A stretch of 64,000 nucleotides of DNA from Microdochium bolleyi (lineage: Eukaryota; Ascomycota; Sordariomycetes; Xylariales; Microdochiaceae), in the NCBI GenBank assembly GCA_001566295.1, contig KQ964251.1, positions 1,059,838-1,123,837 on the forward strand, in the 5' to 3' direction. A program made the translations under genes and the position numbers. Positions 48,092-59,296 of the stretch are shown here, in pieces (the first letter of the stretch is position 1; each line of letters begins with the position of its first letter). The notes beneath the pieces are model-generated. The model was not told where the DNA came from and made no database searches. It saw only the letters and a list, made by a program, of their open reading frames with translations.

Positions 48092-48491
48092 CAAAGCGCC
48101 ATGGTCCGTAAACCAGCCCAACAACAAGTCAGCCAAAATACATACGATGCTCTTTGTCAGTTGGCTTCACGTATCGGTCGCCTTTCCTGGAACCATAGTT
48201 CAGCAGCATCCTGCAAGAGAGCCTTTCTCTTAGACCAATAATGATAGGCCCTCCGTTGAGAGCAAGGAAGGGTTATTCAACTTCTGCCCCTAAATCTATT
48301 ATCAAGCACGCAAGTGACCGTTTTGGCTCGTTCACAGGAGAACCCGGTGGTTGTATTTAAAGAGCATACCCAACTATGGCAGACCACAATGTGATCATCA
48401 GTTATGAGCCTACAAGCGTGCCGGGTGATATTGGCAGTCTACGTCCAGATTCTTATCCAAAGACACTTCAGATCACGGCCGCCATCTATGT
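48092..48491. other. Convergent intergenic region between the two MFS genes
   Basis: 400 bp between two stop codons, holding both 3' UTRs; no other feature seen. Confidence 0.65.
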
Positions 48492-50765
48492 CTACAACTT
48501 GAACCGGAACCCGTGCGTAGCAGCCTGGCCAGGCAGCGCGTTGATGGCACCCTCGACGCGAATGCCCTGGTCGAGCTTCTTGTTGAGTCTGGCGAGCATG
48601 AAGCGGAGAGTCGTGGCAGCGAGGACTGCAATGACGGCGGTGGCGCAGTTGACCGACATGGCGATGATGTACCGGGGCGCCATCCAGTCGAGATACATGT
48701 AGCTGGCGTAGATGCTGGACGTGTTGGAGATGGCATTGATGAAGGCCAAGCCCGCGGCACGCTTCGCGGGCGGGCGGGGCAGGGTGTTGCTGATCCACGC
48801 GAGGGCGACGACGTAGCCGGTGTAGACTCCGGGTACCTTTTTAGAAAGAACTGTCAGTACTGGAGATGCAGGACCGTGTGTCAAGAGGAAACGGTGTGTG
48901 TGGAAGGAAAGGGAGGAAACGTACCATGAGCATCATGGCGGCATACCGGGCGCCGAGCGAGGTTGTCGTCGCGGCGATGATGTAGGCGATGATGGCGACG
49001 TAGAGGGGCAGGGTGATGTGCCAGTAGCGCTCGCCCGTCTTGTCGGCGTGCCAGGCGTTGAGGAAGGTCGTGATGACGGCGATGACGTAGGGCGGCGCGG
49101 TGAGGAGCAGCGTCGTGACGCTGCCGTAGCCCAGCGTGTTGACGACGGCGGGGAAGAAGTTGGTCACGGTGCCCGAGGCGACGATGCAGAAGACGAGGAC
49201 CATCTGTTTTTTTGGGGCGGTGTTTTGTGTCAGTGGCACGTACGTTGTCGAGAACGGCAGGGATGGTGCAGAAAGATAAGAGGGAGTGAGAGGGAGAGGG
49301 AGATGACGAACCAGAACGTAAGTCTTGATATCGGTGAACGCGAGCTTGGCGCCCTGGAAGAAGCTCTGGTCCTCGGTGCCGACCCAGTCGTCCTCGCCAA
49401 TGTCCTCCTCGAGGCGCCAGATGGCGAGGGCCTTCTCCTCCTCGTTCAGCCACGACGTGGTGCGCGGGAAGTTGGGCAGGACGAAGAAGGCGCCAAAGGC
49501 GATGGCGATGGTGATGACACCCTCGATGATGAAGAGCCAGTGCCAGGCGCGGTAGCCCAGGGCGCCGTCCATGTTGCCTGTGATGCCGGCCGAGATGAGG
49601 CCCGAGAAGGCACCGGAGATGAGGGCGCCGGAGTAGACTGCCGGGAAAAGAAGATTTGCGTCAGCGGGGTTCCGAACTGCCTGCTCTACAGCCAATGCGT
49701 GGTTGTGACCTGGTCCCCTCGAAGGATGGGCTGGTCAACTTACGGATAGCAGTCCTGAAGCCAAGCTCCTTCCTAGTGTACCAGCAGCTGAGGTAGTAGA
49801 GACATCCCGGCTGCAATGAGATGCGTCAGTGGTGTATCCCATTTTGGGTCCTCCGCCCGTGTGTGCACCCGTTGTCCTGTGCTTACAAAGTATGCTGCTT
49901 CGACGAAACCCAAGAAGAACCGAATGGCGATGAGGCCGCCGAAGTTGTGGACGCCAGCAGTCGCCGCGGAGATCACACCCCAGACAATCATCTACACATT
50001 GTGTAAAAAGCGAAGCTGTCAGTCAAGGAGGCTCATATACACTTTCCCGTAAAGTCGGGGTGAGCGGCGGCCTGGGACTTACGCAGACTGGGAGGTAGAT
50101 CGCGGGCTTGCCGATCTTGTTCAGGAACAGATTCGAGGGGATCTGCATGAGCAGATAACTGCGTTGCGACTCATCGTTAGCGATCGCCTCGACAGTATGG
50201 GGTTGCTGGCGTCTTCAGCCGGAGTCGACTTACCCGACGAATAGGATACTGACGGCAGTCTGTCAAGTAAATTGTGGTTAGTTGTCACGTTTATCAGGCC
50301 TGTGAATCCAGAATATTGAGGCATACCTGGAACTCGCTCGAGTTGCGGCTAAGGTGCAGATCTTCGGGCAACCCGGCCAGTTTGGCGGCGGCGATGTTGT
50401 TTCTGTCATGGTAGAATACATGAATGTCAGCTGGATGGCACGATAAAATAAAATAAAGCGATAGGATTCCAGTTCACGGTTGGGGAGCAGGGGTTATCAT
50501 ACCTGTCAATGTAGTTGAGGATGTACATGAGGACGATCATGGGCATGAGGCGGCGGTCGATCCTGCGGCGGAGCTTGACCTCGAGCTCTGCGCGGTGCTC
50601 GGGGGTCATGGCGGCGAGGATGGCGGGCATCTGGAGGCCCCTGCGGGCGGCCGACTCCTCGTGGACGACGCCCTCGCCGACGGTGTTCTTGTTGTGGGCG
50701 GTGCCATACTCGTGGGAGGAGACGCGCTCCGGGTCGCTGTCCTTGCCGTCTGGGAGGCCCGACAT
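48492..50765 (-). CDS. MFS anion:cation symporter, allantoate permease (Dal5) family
   Basis: Predicted plasma-membrane importer of organic anions such as allantoate, vitamins or similar carboxylates. The gene is split by seven or more short introns; the first exon is 50765-50503, the last ends at the TAG 48494-48492. The N-terminal 60-70 residues are hydrophilic. After them comes the family-specific start of helix 1 (RRIDRRLMPMIVLMYILNYIDR), then NNIAAAKLAGLPEDLHLS. Other signatures: LLMQIPSNLFLNKIGKP, the helix MIVWGVISAATAGVHNFGGL and RFFLGFVEAAYFPGCLYYL. Also YSGALISGAFSGLISAGI and the linker YRAWHWLFIIEGVITIAIAF. The C-terminal half includes VLVFCIVASGTVTNFFPAVV and PPAKRAAGLAFINAISNTSS. 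Length near 500 residues fits the family. Substrates across the Dal5 clade vary widely, so allantoate transport itself is not proven. Confidence 0.88.
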
Positions 50766-52589
50766 GGCTGCGATCGGGACAAGAGGTTGTTCAGCACGCG
50801 ATCTTGTGGGAGTCTGTGGCTGGTCGCGAGTCGCGGTGCCGGAGAGTGCTAGTATGGTGTGTAGGAGGAAGGTGGTAGGCAAGACACGAGGAGGGAGAAA
50901 CAAACCTTGGGGGCAAGCGAGGGAGGCGAGAGGGCCGGTATAAGAGGGATCGTCATCGCTGGCTGGCCGGTCGAGGGTGTGCTCGAGGTGCTCGAGACGG
51001 TGACATGGGAGTGGGCTGGTGTGGCTGGACTTGGCAGTCTGCATTCTGGGGAGAGTTGGAGCTCGAGATGGGGTTTGTTGAGCCATGTGGAGCGGATGCG
51101 GCGACGGAGGGGGCGCTCTAGTCTAGCCAGGATGCTCGAGGGACTGATTACATTACTCGCTCCGGGGCACGACCGCAGACAAACAGAGACACTGGACTGC
51201 ACGCGTGCCACTTTCAGCCATGGGCGGAACCGCTGGAGTTGACGATTCCGCCTCTGCCTCGGGCTCGCTCTACATGGCTCCTGTCATCACGTCTCGCGCA
51301 TGGTGTTGTGACAGCACGCAGTCTCTGTGCAGACATGTCGTGTCTCAGTGGGAGCCGGCACATGGCCGAGAGCCATCAGCCGCGAGTGCGGAACCACGAC
51401 GCCATGACGTTGATCGCCCGCCGAGTGCGAGACAGGCCACTGGCGTGGCCGCTAGGGGAGTGCTGGACGGAGTAATGTATCCTACCTGACCCTGCCTGAG
51501 GAGCGTCGGCGGTCGTCCTGGGCGCTGACTGGCTGCGCAGCTCCGCTCTCCGCAAACCGGCCCTCCTCTCGCGGGTGTGGGGTGCGGGGAAGGCGCGCGG
51601 GCGGCCAAAAGCGCCCAAGCCGGGCGGTGGCGCCACACAAGCAATCCTCTTGGCTGCGGAACAATCCAGACAAGCTCTGGTGGAGGCTTGTCGGCGCCTC
51701 TTGGGCGCCCTTGCCGGCTTGTGTGCAAGCCACACGCCCGCCTTCTCATCACGCGAGGATTGCAACATTAGCCTAAAAACATCAGCAAACCCCCGCTCAA
51801 TGCACATGGCCGCCATGGGGACCACGGCTTACCGACGGACAATTCCCGTGGTGCATTGCCCAGTCCGGCTCCACGGCCAGCCCGGCACAACGGCAGTCGC
51901 ATCTGCCAGCGGCCAGCGGCGCGCCTTGTCGCCGCTCCCGACAGGCGAGATACAGGCTTCTATCTCCTCGGCGGACTGCAGCCTACTTTTCTTCAGCTTG
52001 GTCCAGCTGTCCAGCTGGCCCGCTCGGGGCTCTGACGGATATTCTTCGCCGTGGATTGCCTGATCCGGACAATTCTTCAGCCGCCACAGCCAGGACAAGT
52101 GATTTGTTACGTGACAGGCGCACGTGGCGTGCACTGTTCTACAAGGGGTCGGTCGCGGATTGACCGAGAGTGAGGCCGATGTGAGCGTGTCAGCTTCCGC
52201 GTCGCTTGGCTGTCGCGTGATTGGCGAGCACGGCATGAGCGCACGAAATCTGCCCCTGATGTGGTTGTCGGCCAATGCGGAAGCAAACAGCATGCACGTT
52301 TTTGATCAGTGAGGTGAAAAGCTGAAACAAATGGAAATGCCGAATGCAACTCAGGAATTTGAATAAATGTTCACGAACTGGTTGGGAGACGGAACAGAAA
52401 CACACTGGGATCAAGAAACGATTGTGAAGTTTTAGCCTACGCTGGAATTGACGGTAAATGCAAAACAAAACAAAATACGAAAACTAGACCGCAGTGGCAA
52501 ACAACATTCGACACACCGTGGATATATTAATTAATGAGTCGGCCATGATGCAATTGTTCTCCAAAATGTCACCTCCATGATATTGGCGC
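50766..52589. other. Intergenic region, Dal5-like permease to HAD hydrolase
   Basis: 1.8 kb with no supported gene. It contains the promoter of the permease on the left and the 3' UTR of the HAD gene on the right. The many short open frames around 51200-52100 overlap on both strands and have no motifs. Confidence 0.6.
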
Positions 52590-53560
52590 CTATAACTTGC
52601 TGGAAGGTTTTGTAATCGTAGGCTTGACCGGAATCCTTGGGTGGTCACCTGCGAGCTTCAACCCCGTTGCTTCCTCCAAGCCATCGACTGCCTCATACGT
52701 CCTACCCAGCATAACCTTGAGTGTCCGGAACCCAGCCTTCTTGCCGCCCTTGAGGTTCTCGCCGATATCGTCCAGGAACAGAATATCCTCGGGCTTGATC
52801 CCGTCGGCCCACCCCAGAGCACGGCCCCTGTCGGTGTGCGCGTTGTCCCGGGCGAACTTCTGCACCTCTCTCAGCGTGTACTGGTAGATCTCGGGCTTGG
52901 GTTTCCGCAGGCCGACGTGCGCCGACGACACGAACACGTCGAACATGCGGCGCACGGGGCTATCGAAGAAGTCGGGCTCGTGCAGGGGGTCGCCCTCGGG
53001 GAAGATGACGGTGTTGCTCATGGCCGCGAGGATGAACTGCCCGCTCTCCCGGAGCCGCTGCAGGGCCGGCCACATCCACGGGTCGTGCGCCTTGGACTTG
53101 GTCATCATCTCGTAGAACAGCCAGCGGCCGTCGATCTCGGGCAGCCGGGGCACGTCGCGGGGCAGGTCCGGGTTCTTGGCCTGCTGGAGCTTGTAGAAGT
53201 CGTGCCACCGCGCCTGGTCGCTCAGGTCCGCATTGAAGCCGGCAAAGTAGGCGTCGTCCATGGGGATGTCGCCGCGCTCGAGCTTGTGCCAGAACCCGTC
53301 CGGGGCGGTCTTGGAGATGGAGTAGTTGACCCAGCCGGGCGGGATGCCTAGGCTGAGTTCATAGTCGAGGATGGCCTGGAATGGCGAGACGACCTGGGAA
53401 AGAATGTCAGCAAGGCATTTTAAGAAAAGAGATTGGGCAAAGCAGAGAGTTCCAAGGAGTCTATGCACTCACTCATCTCGTCCGGGGCGCGTCTGGTCAT
53501 ACTTACAACAACACCTCCGATGTCGAAGAGGAGCACCTTCGGTCGAGGCTGAGACGGCAT
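52590..53560 (-). CDS. HAD-superfamily hydrolase (epoxide-hydrolase N-domain/YihX-like)
   Basis: Predicted phosphatase-like hydrolase of the haloacid dehalogenase fold, 285 residues; exons 53560-53507 and 53393-52590 with a GTAAGT donor. Motif I spans the splice: VLLFDIGGVVVVSP. The nucleophile Asp is present (Asp13), but the usual second Asp (DxD) is Gly, as in the DIGGV/DLGNV subfamily related to YihX and the N-domain of soluble epoxide hydrolases. Motif II is FILAAMSNT, motif III the lysine in GLRKPKPEIYQ, and motif IV LFLDDIGENLKGGKKAGF. A helical cap lies between motifs I and II. No targeting signal is evident. The gene is divergent from the ribosomal protein L5 gene, 561 bp away. Its substrate is unknown. 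Confidence 0.88.
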
Positions 53561-54121
53561 TGTAGTGGAGTTGGAGTGAGGCCGTTGGGTTACTTTGAGG
53601 AATCAGCTTTGCTGATTGCTTATGATCTCCAACGAGTCGCAACTGAACTTGACGTAGACACGTCACAAGCCGGATGGATCACGATGATTGTGCTCCGAGT
53701 CCGGGGAAGGGCAACGGCGGACGAGGAGCTGCCCACCATGCAGGGAGATACCCCGGATAGCCCATTGAACCTCGGCACGCCGCACCTGGGGCCGGGAGCC
53801 GTCATCCAACGGGGCGGGTCCATCCACAAGATTGCGATAAGATAAGGAGTGCCTTAGCTAAGCCAGCTCGTCCCCGACCCGACCACCGTTCCTGCCTCGT
53901 GCCCCACCATCCTGGCATGACTGCAAAAGTCGTCGCCCACCACTGCACTTTGGCACGCACGGCGCTAAGCGAATTTTCGCACACAAGAATTTCGAGCCAC
54001 TTTAATTTTCCCAGAGTGGCATACACCCGCCTAAGCCAGGTGCGCAACCGCAACGAGAGGCACTCCCACCACGACAACCCATACCTTCAGTGCATAACCC
54101 GCCGGGCACAAATCAGTCAAG
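53561..54121. promoter_or_regulatory. Divergent promoter region, HAD hydrolase / RPL5
   Basis: 561 bp between two divergent start codons. The RPL5 side should hold a strong ribosomal-protein promoter. I do not identify a specific element with confidence. Confidence 0.55.
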
Positions 54122-55362
54122 ATGGTGAGTTGACACGAAGCCACTCGCAGACGAAGGCACCGCGCATCCGACGACCGAAAGACGGAGATTGAGGAGGAAT
54201 ACAGAAGAAGGGAAAAAACCCAAGAAACAATGGCCTCTCTTCTCCGGGCTGCAGTGCCAGAAATGGCGGCATGAAAATTGCACACTGCGCCCGGCATACA
54301 CAACGACCGGTCTCTCGCCTCGAGGGAACCGGTCTGCGTGCTGTCCTCTTTCTCTGTCTGCAGAGTCAATGCAAGATGCTTCGGATGCCTCCCCCCTCGG
54401 GAGTGATCAAGTTCTGAAGCGACAATTGCTGACTCGAAGGATTTCTTGAAAACCAGCCTTTCCACAAGTTGGTCAAGAACAGCGCTTACTACAGCCGCTT
54501 CCAAACCAAGTACAAGCGCAGAAGATCCGGCAAGACCGACTACTACGCCCGCAAGCGCCTCATCACCCAGGCCAAGAACAAGTACAATGCGCCCAAGTAC
54601 CGCCTGGTGGTGCGCTTCACCAACCGCGACATCATCATGCAGATCGTCACCTCCGAGATTGGCGGTGACAAGGTCTTCGTCGCCGCCTACGCCCACGAGC
54701 TCAAGGCTTACGGCATCGAGCACGGCCTGACCAACTGGTCCGCCGCCTACGCCACCGGCCTGCTCATCGCTCGCCGCGCCCTGCACAAGCTCGGCCTCAA
54801 CGAGACCTTCGCTGGTGTCGAGGAGGCTGACGGCGAGTACACCCTCACTGAGGCCGCTGAGGAGGATGGCGAGACCCGCCGCCCCTTCAAGGCCCACCTC
54901 GACGTCGGTCTTGCCCGCACCTCCACCGGTGCTCGCGTCTTCGGTGCCATGAAGGGCGCCTCCGACGGCGGCATCCTCGTCCCCCACTCCGAGAACCGCT
55001 TCCCCGGTTACGACATGGAGTCCGAGGAGCTCGACGCCGAGACCCTCAAGAAGTACATTGTCGGTGGCCACGTCGCCGAGTACATGGAGACCCTCGCCGA
55101 CGACGATGAGGAGCGCTACAAGTCCCAGTTCCAGAAGTACCTTGACGACGACCTCGAGGCTGACGGTCTCGAGGACATGTACATTGAGGCCCACGCCGCC
55201 ATCCGCGAGGACCCCTTCAAGAAGTACGAGTCCGAGGCCCCCAAGAAGTCCAAGGACGAGTGGAAGGCCGAGTCCAAGAAGTACCGCCCCGTCAAGAAGA
55301 CCAAGGAGGAGCGTGAGGAGACCGTCCGCCAGAAGATTGCCGAGCTCCGTGCTGCCGAGTAA
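54122..55362 (+). CDS. RPL5: 60S ribosomal protein L5 (uL18)
   Basis: Component of the 60S subunit that binds 5S rRNA and helps dock the 5S RNP on the central protuberance. 302 residues. The first exon is only the ATG (54122-54124); a 332-bp intron follows (GTGAGT donor, acceptor at 54456), then exon 2 54457-55362 starting PFHKLVKNSAYYSRFQTKYK. The family core is unmistakable: RRRSGKTDYYARKRLI, YRLVVRFTNRDI and GLLIARRALHKLGL. Also LDVGLARTSTGARVFGAMKG, FPGYDMESEELD and the charged C-terminal EERYKSQFQKYL region. Codons are strongly biased to C-ending forms, as expected of a highly expressed gene. An intron right after the start codon is common for ribosomal protein genes and often boosts expression. 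Confidence 0.97.
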
Positions 55363-56024
55363 ATTGGCCATCACGGCTCGCAGTCTCTCTAGCATCACGT
55401 GTGGACGTGGTTTACCAGGAGTGTACATGAGGTCATGACTTCCTCTGGTTCACCTCATTCCGGAAAGCACAAACGAACAAAAAATGGCATGTCATGCGGA
55501 GTTCACGGGGTTGGGAAAACTGTTACGGACTTGATTTGGCTGGCTTTATGAATGAGACAAAGTTGATCAAGCTTGGAATGAATACCTGACAAGTGACCAA
55601 GAAACAATGACCGCGTCTTCTCATGTGACCTCTTCATGCACCGACTGTACCACAGATTCGTATTCCCACTACAAGTGGTGAGGCTAACTGTCTATGACAG
55701 CACAACGCGTTCTCGTGCTGGCGTTGCGATGATAACATTACGTTCGCATTGTGCGAAACTGGTTCGCTCAACACGCAACAGCTGCCTCTCTTCAAGTGCG
55801 AGCTTGTGATTGCCTCTTCATGATTCTTTGGACTGCCACTCCTTTGAAACTTCGCCTATCAACTGAATTGTCTACGTCCATCTACAGTCTGCGAAGAGAC
55901 AATCTTCGACTTGCTCACAATGATCATTGTTGTTACTCCTGTAGAATAGCTCTGCATACATGCCCCGACAGCGGCCTTCCAAAAGTCCTCCCGAAAGAAA
56001 CCCCCAGACCCCGCATCAAACACC
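55363..56024. other. Convergent intergenic region, RPL5 to HIU hydrolase
   Basis: 660 bp of AT-richer DNA holding two 3' UTRs. No gene or repeat is seen. Confidence 0.65.
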
Positions 56025-56501
56025 TCAGCTGCCGCGGTACGTCGAGTAGCTGTACGGCGATAGTAGCAGGGGTACATGATACGTCTGGCCCCTCTCGACC
56101 GTGAACGTGACCACCACCTCGGGGAAGAACGTCTTGTCCTTGCCTCCGAAGTAGTCCTCCGTGAAGAACCGCAGCGTCCAGGTCGTCTGGTCCTCACCAC
56201 CGCTGCCCTCTGCGTCGAGGACGTCGGCGAGCGTGTACGTCGGCACGTCGCCGCCCGTCGTGGACTCGGAGAACGGCAGCCACGCCTTGATCCGCCCGTC
56301 GTCGTCGGTCTGGGACTCAAAGATCTTGAGGGAGGACGAGGATCCCCCGGCGCCGTGCCCATGGCCGTGGCCGTGACCCGCGCTGCTGCGGCTGCCGCCG
56401 CCCTCGAGCTGCACGCGAACGCCGCGCGCGGGCTTGCCCTTCGAGGTGTCGAGGATGTGGCATGTTATGGCGTCCTTGGTGGGTGGCTGCTGTGCCGCCA
56501 T
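56025..56501 (-). CDS. 5-hydroxyisourate hydrolase (transthyretin-like)
   Basis: Second enzyme of uric acid breakdown: hydrolyses 5-hydroxyisourate to OHCU on the route from urate to allantoin. 158 residues, single exon 56501-56025. Family motifs are clear: N-terminal ITCHILDTSKGKPARGVRVQ with the active-site His15, DDDGRIKAWLP with the conserved Arg, RFFTEDYF, FFPEVVVTFTV, and the C-terminal signature tetrapeptide YRGS. There is a non-standard insertion after the first strand, a Gly-His repeat (HGHGHGHG) flanked by Ser/Gly. It lengthens the protein compared with the usual 110-130 residues. Start: ATG at 56501; the upstream in-frame extension to 56780 is leader-like. No clear peroxisomal signal is seen. 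Confidence 0.95.
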   Translation of the reverse strand: MAAQQPPTKDAITCHILDTSKGKPARGVRVQLEGGGSRSSAGHGHGHGHGAGGSSSSLKIFESQTDDDGRIKAWLPFSESTTGGDVPTYTLADVLDAEGSGGEDQTTWTLRFFTEDYFGGKDKTFFPEVVVTFTVERGQTYHVPLLLSPYSYSTYRGS

Positions 56502-57376
56502 GATTGGTTTGATAGAGAGTCGATATGGCTTTTTAGTGGAAGTAGGAGATGAAGACGGGTGGGTGTGGGTTGTTCTTCTGAATTGCTTCTCGGAATAGAC
56601 CTTCTTTCGTTGTGAGAGGGAAAAAAAATCGTGAACAGTAAGAGCAGGCTTGCGAGTTGATGAGCAGCTCGTGGTGAGGCTGGAAGCGGCGGAGTTGGCC
56701 GAAAGTGGGCAGTGTGTGCCGTGGCGGACGGTGGCACCTTCCGCCTCGCAATCCCTCAGCTGTCGGGCTATGAGAAACAACTGAGAGACTGAACGAGACT
56801 GTGTACTTTTAGAAGTGTAATGCTCCCCTTGCGAGTGTCAAGCTTTGCAGTAGAAGAAGACTTTTGAGGCTTTCTTCTTTTCTCTCTATCTCTAGCTTAC
56901 ACCGTCGAGCTGCTCTCGAGGCTGTGGTGGGCTGCGCAGAACAGGTGAGGGGCAGCTCCAAGCGGGCAGAGCTCCGAGCTCAGATAAAGGTTTCTCGAGA
57001 GTTGGGCACTCCATTCTCCAGCCCAGCCGACCCGCATACAACTTCGTTGGACCTCGATTCGAGGCTATAAATAGCCAACTGCCAACAGAATCTTAGGATT
57101 CGGAAGATCGCCGGAGAGGAAGTATGCTGTCATTTCGACCATTGCGAACGGTGCCGAACGTGATATCGAGGTTCATGCTGCGGGATGTTCCGAGTGGGAA
57201 AGCACGCCAATGCTCAGCGGCTGGACCAGCTATGCAGAGCCTCGTCTCGTCCTAACTCTGCACAGTGTCGATGACAGGGCAAGTTGCTCGGTATATACCA
57301 AATCAACTTGCGAGCATATTGAGATTGTAGTCTGAGCCTGCTACGGCAGCTACATTTTCAGACACGGACTGCCATT
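56502..57376. other. Intergenic region, HIU hydrolase to coiled-coil gene
   Basis: 875 bp with no supported gene. It contains the promoter of the HIU hydrolase and the 3' UTR of the coiled-coil gene. Confidence 0.6.
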
Positions 57377-59296
57377 CTATACTTCAAAGACAGGGCCCGC
57401 GCCATAACCGCCTCCGCCCCTGCGGCTGTCGACAAGATCCAGCCTCCAGCCTTCCCAGTTCTTCAGGCCCCTCTTGATCTCTTTAATGCGCTCGAGGCGG
57501 TTCTTGGCGTCCTCCTCCTGTGCCTTGCGGAACGCGTCCTCGTCGAAGTCAAGGTCGTCATCTTCGAGGAAACTGTCTTCCTCGTTGCTCACACCCGTCA
57601 GTGCGTTCAGGCCGTTCGTGAAAAAGTCACCGAAGCCCTTGTTGCTGCCTTTCCGTGCCGGGTTGGGTGACGCCAGGTCGATGTTCGTGAAGCCGCCGCC
57701 GCTCGGGCTTGTGACGTCCTCTGTCATCCCGGGCTCCATCTCCCTGCGCTTCTGGTGCCAGATGCCCCGCTGCAGGTCATACACCTCGCTCTCGAGATCG
57801 CGAATCTTCTTCTCCATATGTAACCTCTCCTCGTTCTCAAGCTCGTCCACGTCATCATCGTTGCCTCCGCCTTCCGCGGCATCCTTCTTCCGCAGCCGCG
57901 TGTTCTCGGCCTCGAGCTTCTCGACCTTGCTCAGTGCCTCCTTGGCCTCCTTCTCCGCCTTTTCCTTCTCCTTGCGCAGCGTCTGTGATCGGCTATCGTT
58001 CTCCTTATGCAGGCTGCCGAGCGCAGCGACCTTTTTCTCGAGCGCCTCGACCTTCTTGTCCAGCTCGGCCTTCTCCTCCTGCAGCTTCTGGTAGTCCTGC
58101 TCCAGCGTGCGGATCTTGGTCTCAGCGCTGGTCCGTTCGCTGCCTTCCTTCACGGCCCGCTCCGTGATGCGCTCCAGGTTCTTCTTGGCGTCGCTGAGCT
58201 CCCGCTGTGCCTTGAGCGCCGCCTGCTCCGACCGCGTAAGCTTTTCCTCTAGCGCCGCGATCTGCTCGCGGTCGGATCCGCCGTTGCTCGCCTGCCTCTC
58301 GGCCTGCGCACGGAGCCGCGAGATCTCAAGCTCCATGGACTCGATTGTCGCAGACTTGGAGTCGAGCTGGGCTTGCAACTCGCTCGGCGGCGTTGATGCA
58401 TTCATGGAGACCGAGGCCTGCGAGCTGTGTCGTCTCTGGGCGGCGCTCTGCAGCTGGGCATTCTGCCGTTGCAGTGCGGCAAGTTCCGACTTCTGCAGTT
58501 CGGGTCGTATTGGTTAGCTTCGTACTTGCATAATGCGTTTTGAAAGCGTGCTTGTCGGCAGAGCAACGTACCAGCCTCTCAACCTCGGCGTCATCCACGG
58601 ACTTGTCCTCGCCCTCACGGAGATCTTCGAGCTCGTCCTCGGCCTTCTGCCACCGCTTCTCGTTATCGGCAGCCTCTTTGGCGAGGCGCTTGTTCTCCTT
58701 CTCCAAGTCCTCGATGCGCGCGACCTGCTTGCGGTAGATGTCAGGCGCGGTCTCAACGTCGCCAGATGGGCCTCCAATGGCAGGCGACAGTGGGCCATGC
58801 CGGAAAGAGGACGACCGCATCTTTGACTGCTGTACGGTGGTAGGCGACATGGGCGGCTCGTCCGAGGGTTTGGGAAGTTCGTCGACCGAGTCATCGTCGT
58901 CATCGTCGCTGTCGTCGCTGTCGTCGTCATCATCATTAGCAGCAGCTGCTGCTGCTGGTTTCGTCGCGGCTGGCTTCACAGCCTCTTTGCTGGGTTTGGG
59001 CTTTGTCGCTGTGTCCTTGGCCTTCTCCGTGGCCTCGACCTTTGTTGAGGGTTCCGAGTCGGGCTCTTCCTTTGGTTGCTCTTCCTTGGGAGGCTCTTCC
59101 TTCGGCTGGTCTTTGGCTGGTACTTTTGTTGCGCCGCCCTTCTTGGCGTTCTTCTTCTTCATTTGTTCGACCTGGACGATTCAGAAGATATCAGCCAGGC
59201 GCATTCTTCTAACAAACAAATGCAGTCCTGAATATGGGGTGTGCGCACCCTCTTCTTGGCCGCAGCCAGCTTCGCGGCCTTCTCGTCGTCCGCCAT
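57377..59296 (-). CDS. Long coiled-coil protein (golgin/M-protein-repeat-like)
   Basis: Predicted coiled-coil scaffold, 587 residues. Exons 59296-59249, 59171-58572 and 58492-57377, phases all zero. The N-terminus is Lys/Ala-rich (MADDEKAAKLAAAKKRVEQM), followed by a Lys/Glu/Pro repeat region and an acidic run of Asp/Ser (about residues 95-115). Heptad-rich coiled coil covers about residues 155-450, with the segments ARIEDLEKENKRLAKEAADN, TIRTLEQDYQKLQEEKAELD and VSKVEKLEAENTRLR-like repeats. The C-terminal 110 residues are conserved-looking and not coiled: YDLQRGIWHQKRREMEPGM, GFTNIDLASPN, FGDFFTNGLNALTG, ending LKNWEGWRLDLVDSRRGGGG. This arrangement resembles fungal golgin-type proteins, often annotated as M-protein-repeat proteins, which would place it at the Golgi. 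That localisation is inference. Confidence 0.85.

Noticed and set aside
48898..49749. 283-codon plus-strand frame over the Dal5-like permease
   Set aside because: Antisense shadow of a permease with clear membrane-helix signatures.
52641..53351. 236-codon plus-strand frame over the HAD hydrolase
   Set aside because: Antisense to a well-supported HAD gene whose motifs and splice sites all fit.
54031..55428. 465-codon open frame antisense to ribosomal protein L5
   Set aside because: A shadow created by the strong C-ending codon bias of the RPL5 gene; Leu/Gly/Val-rich with no family motif.
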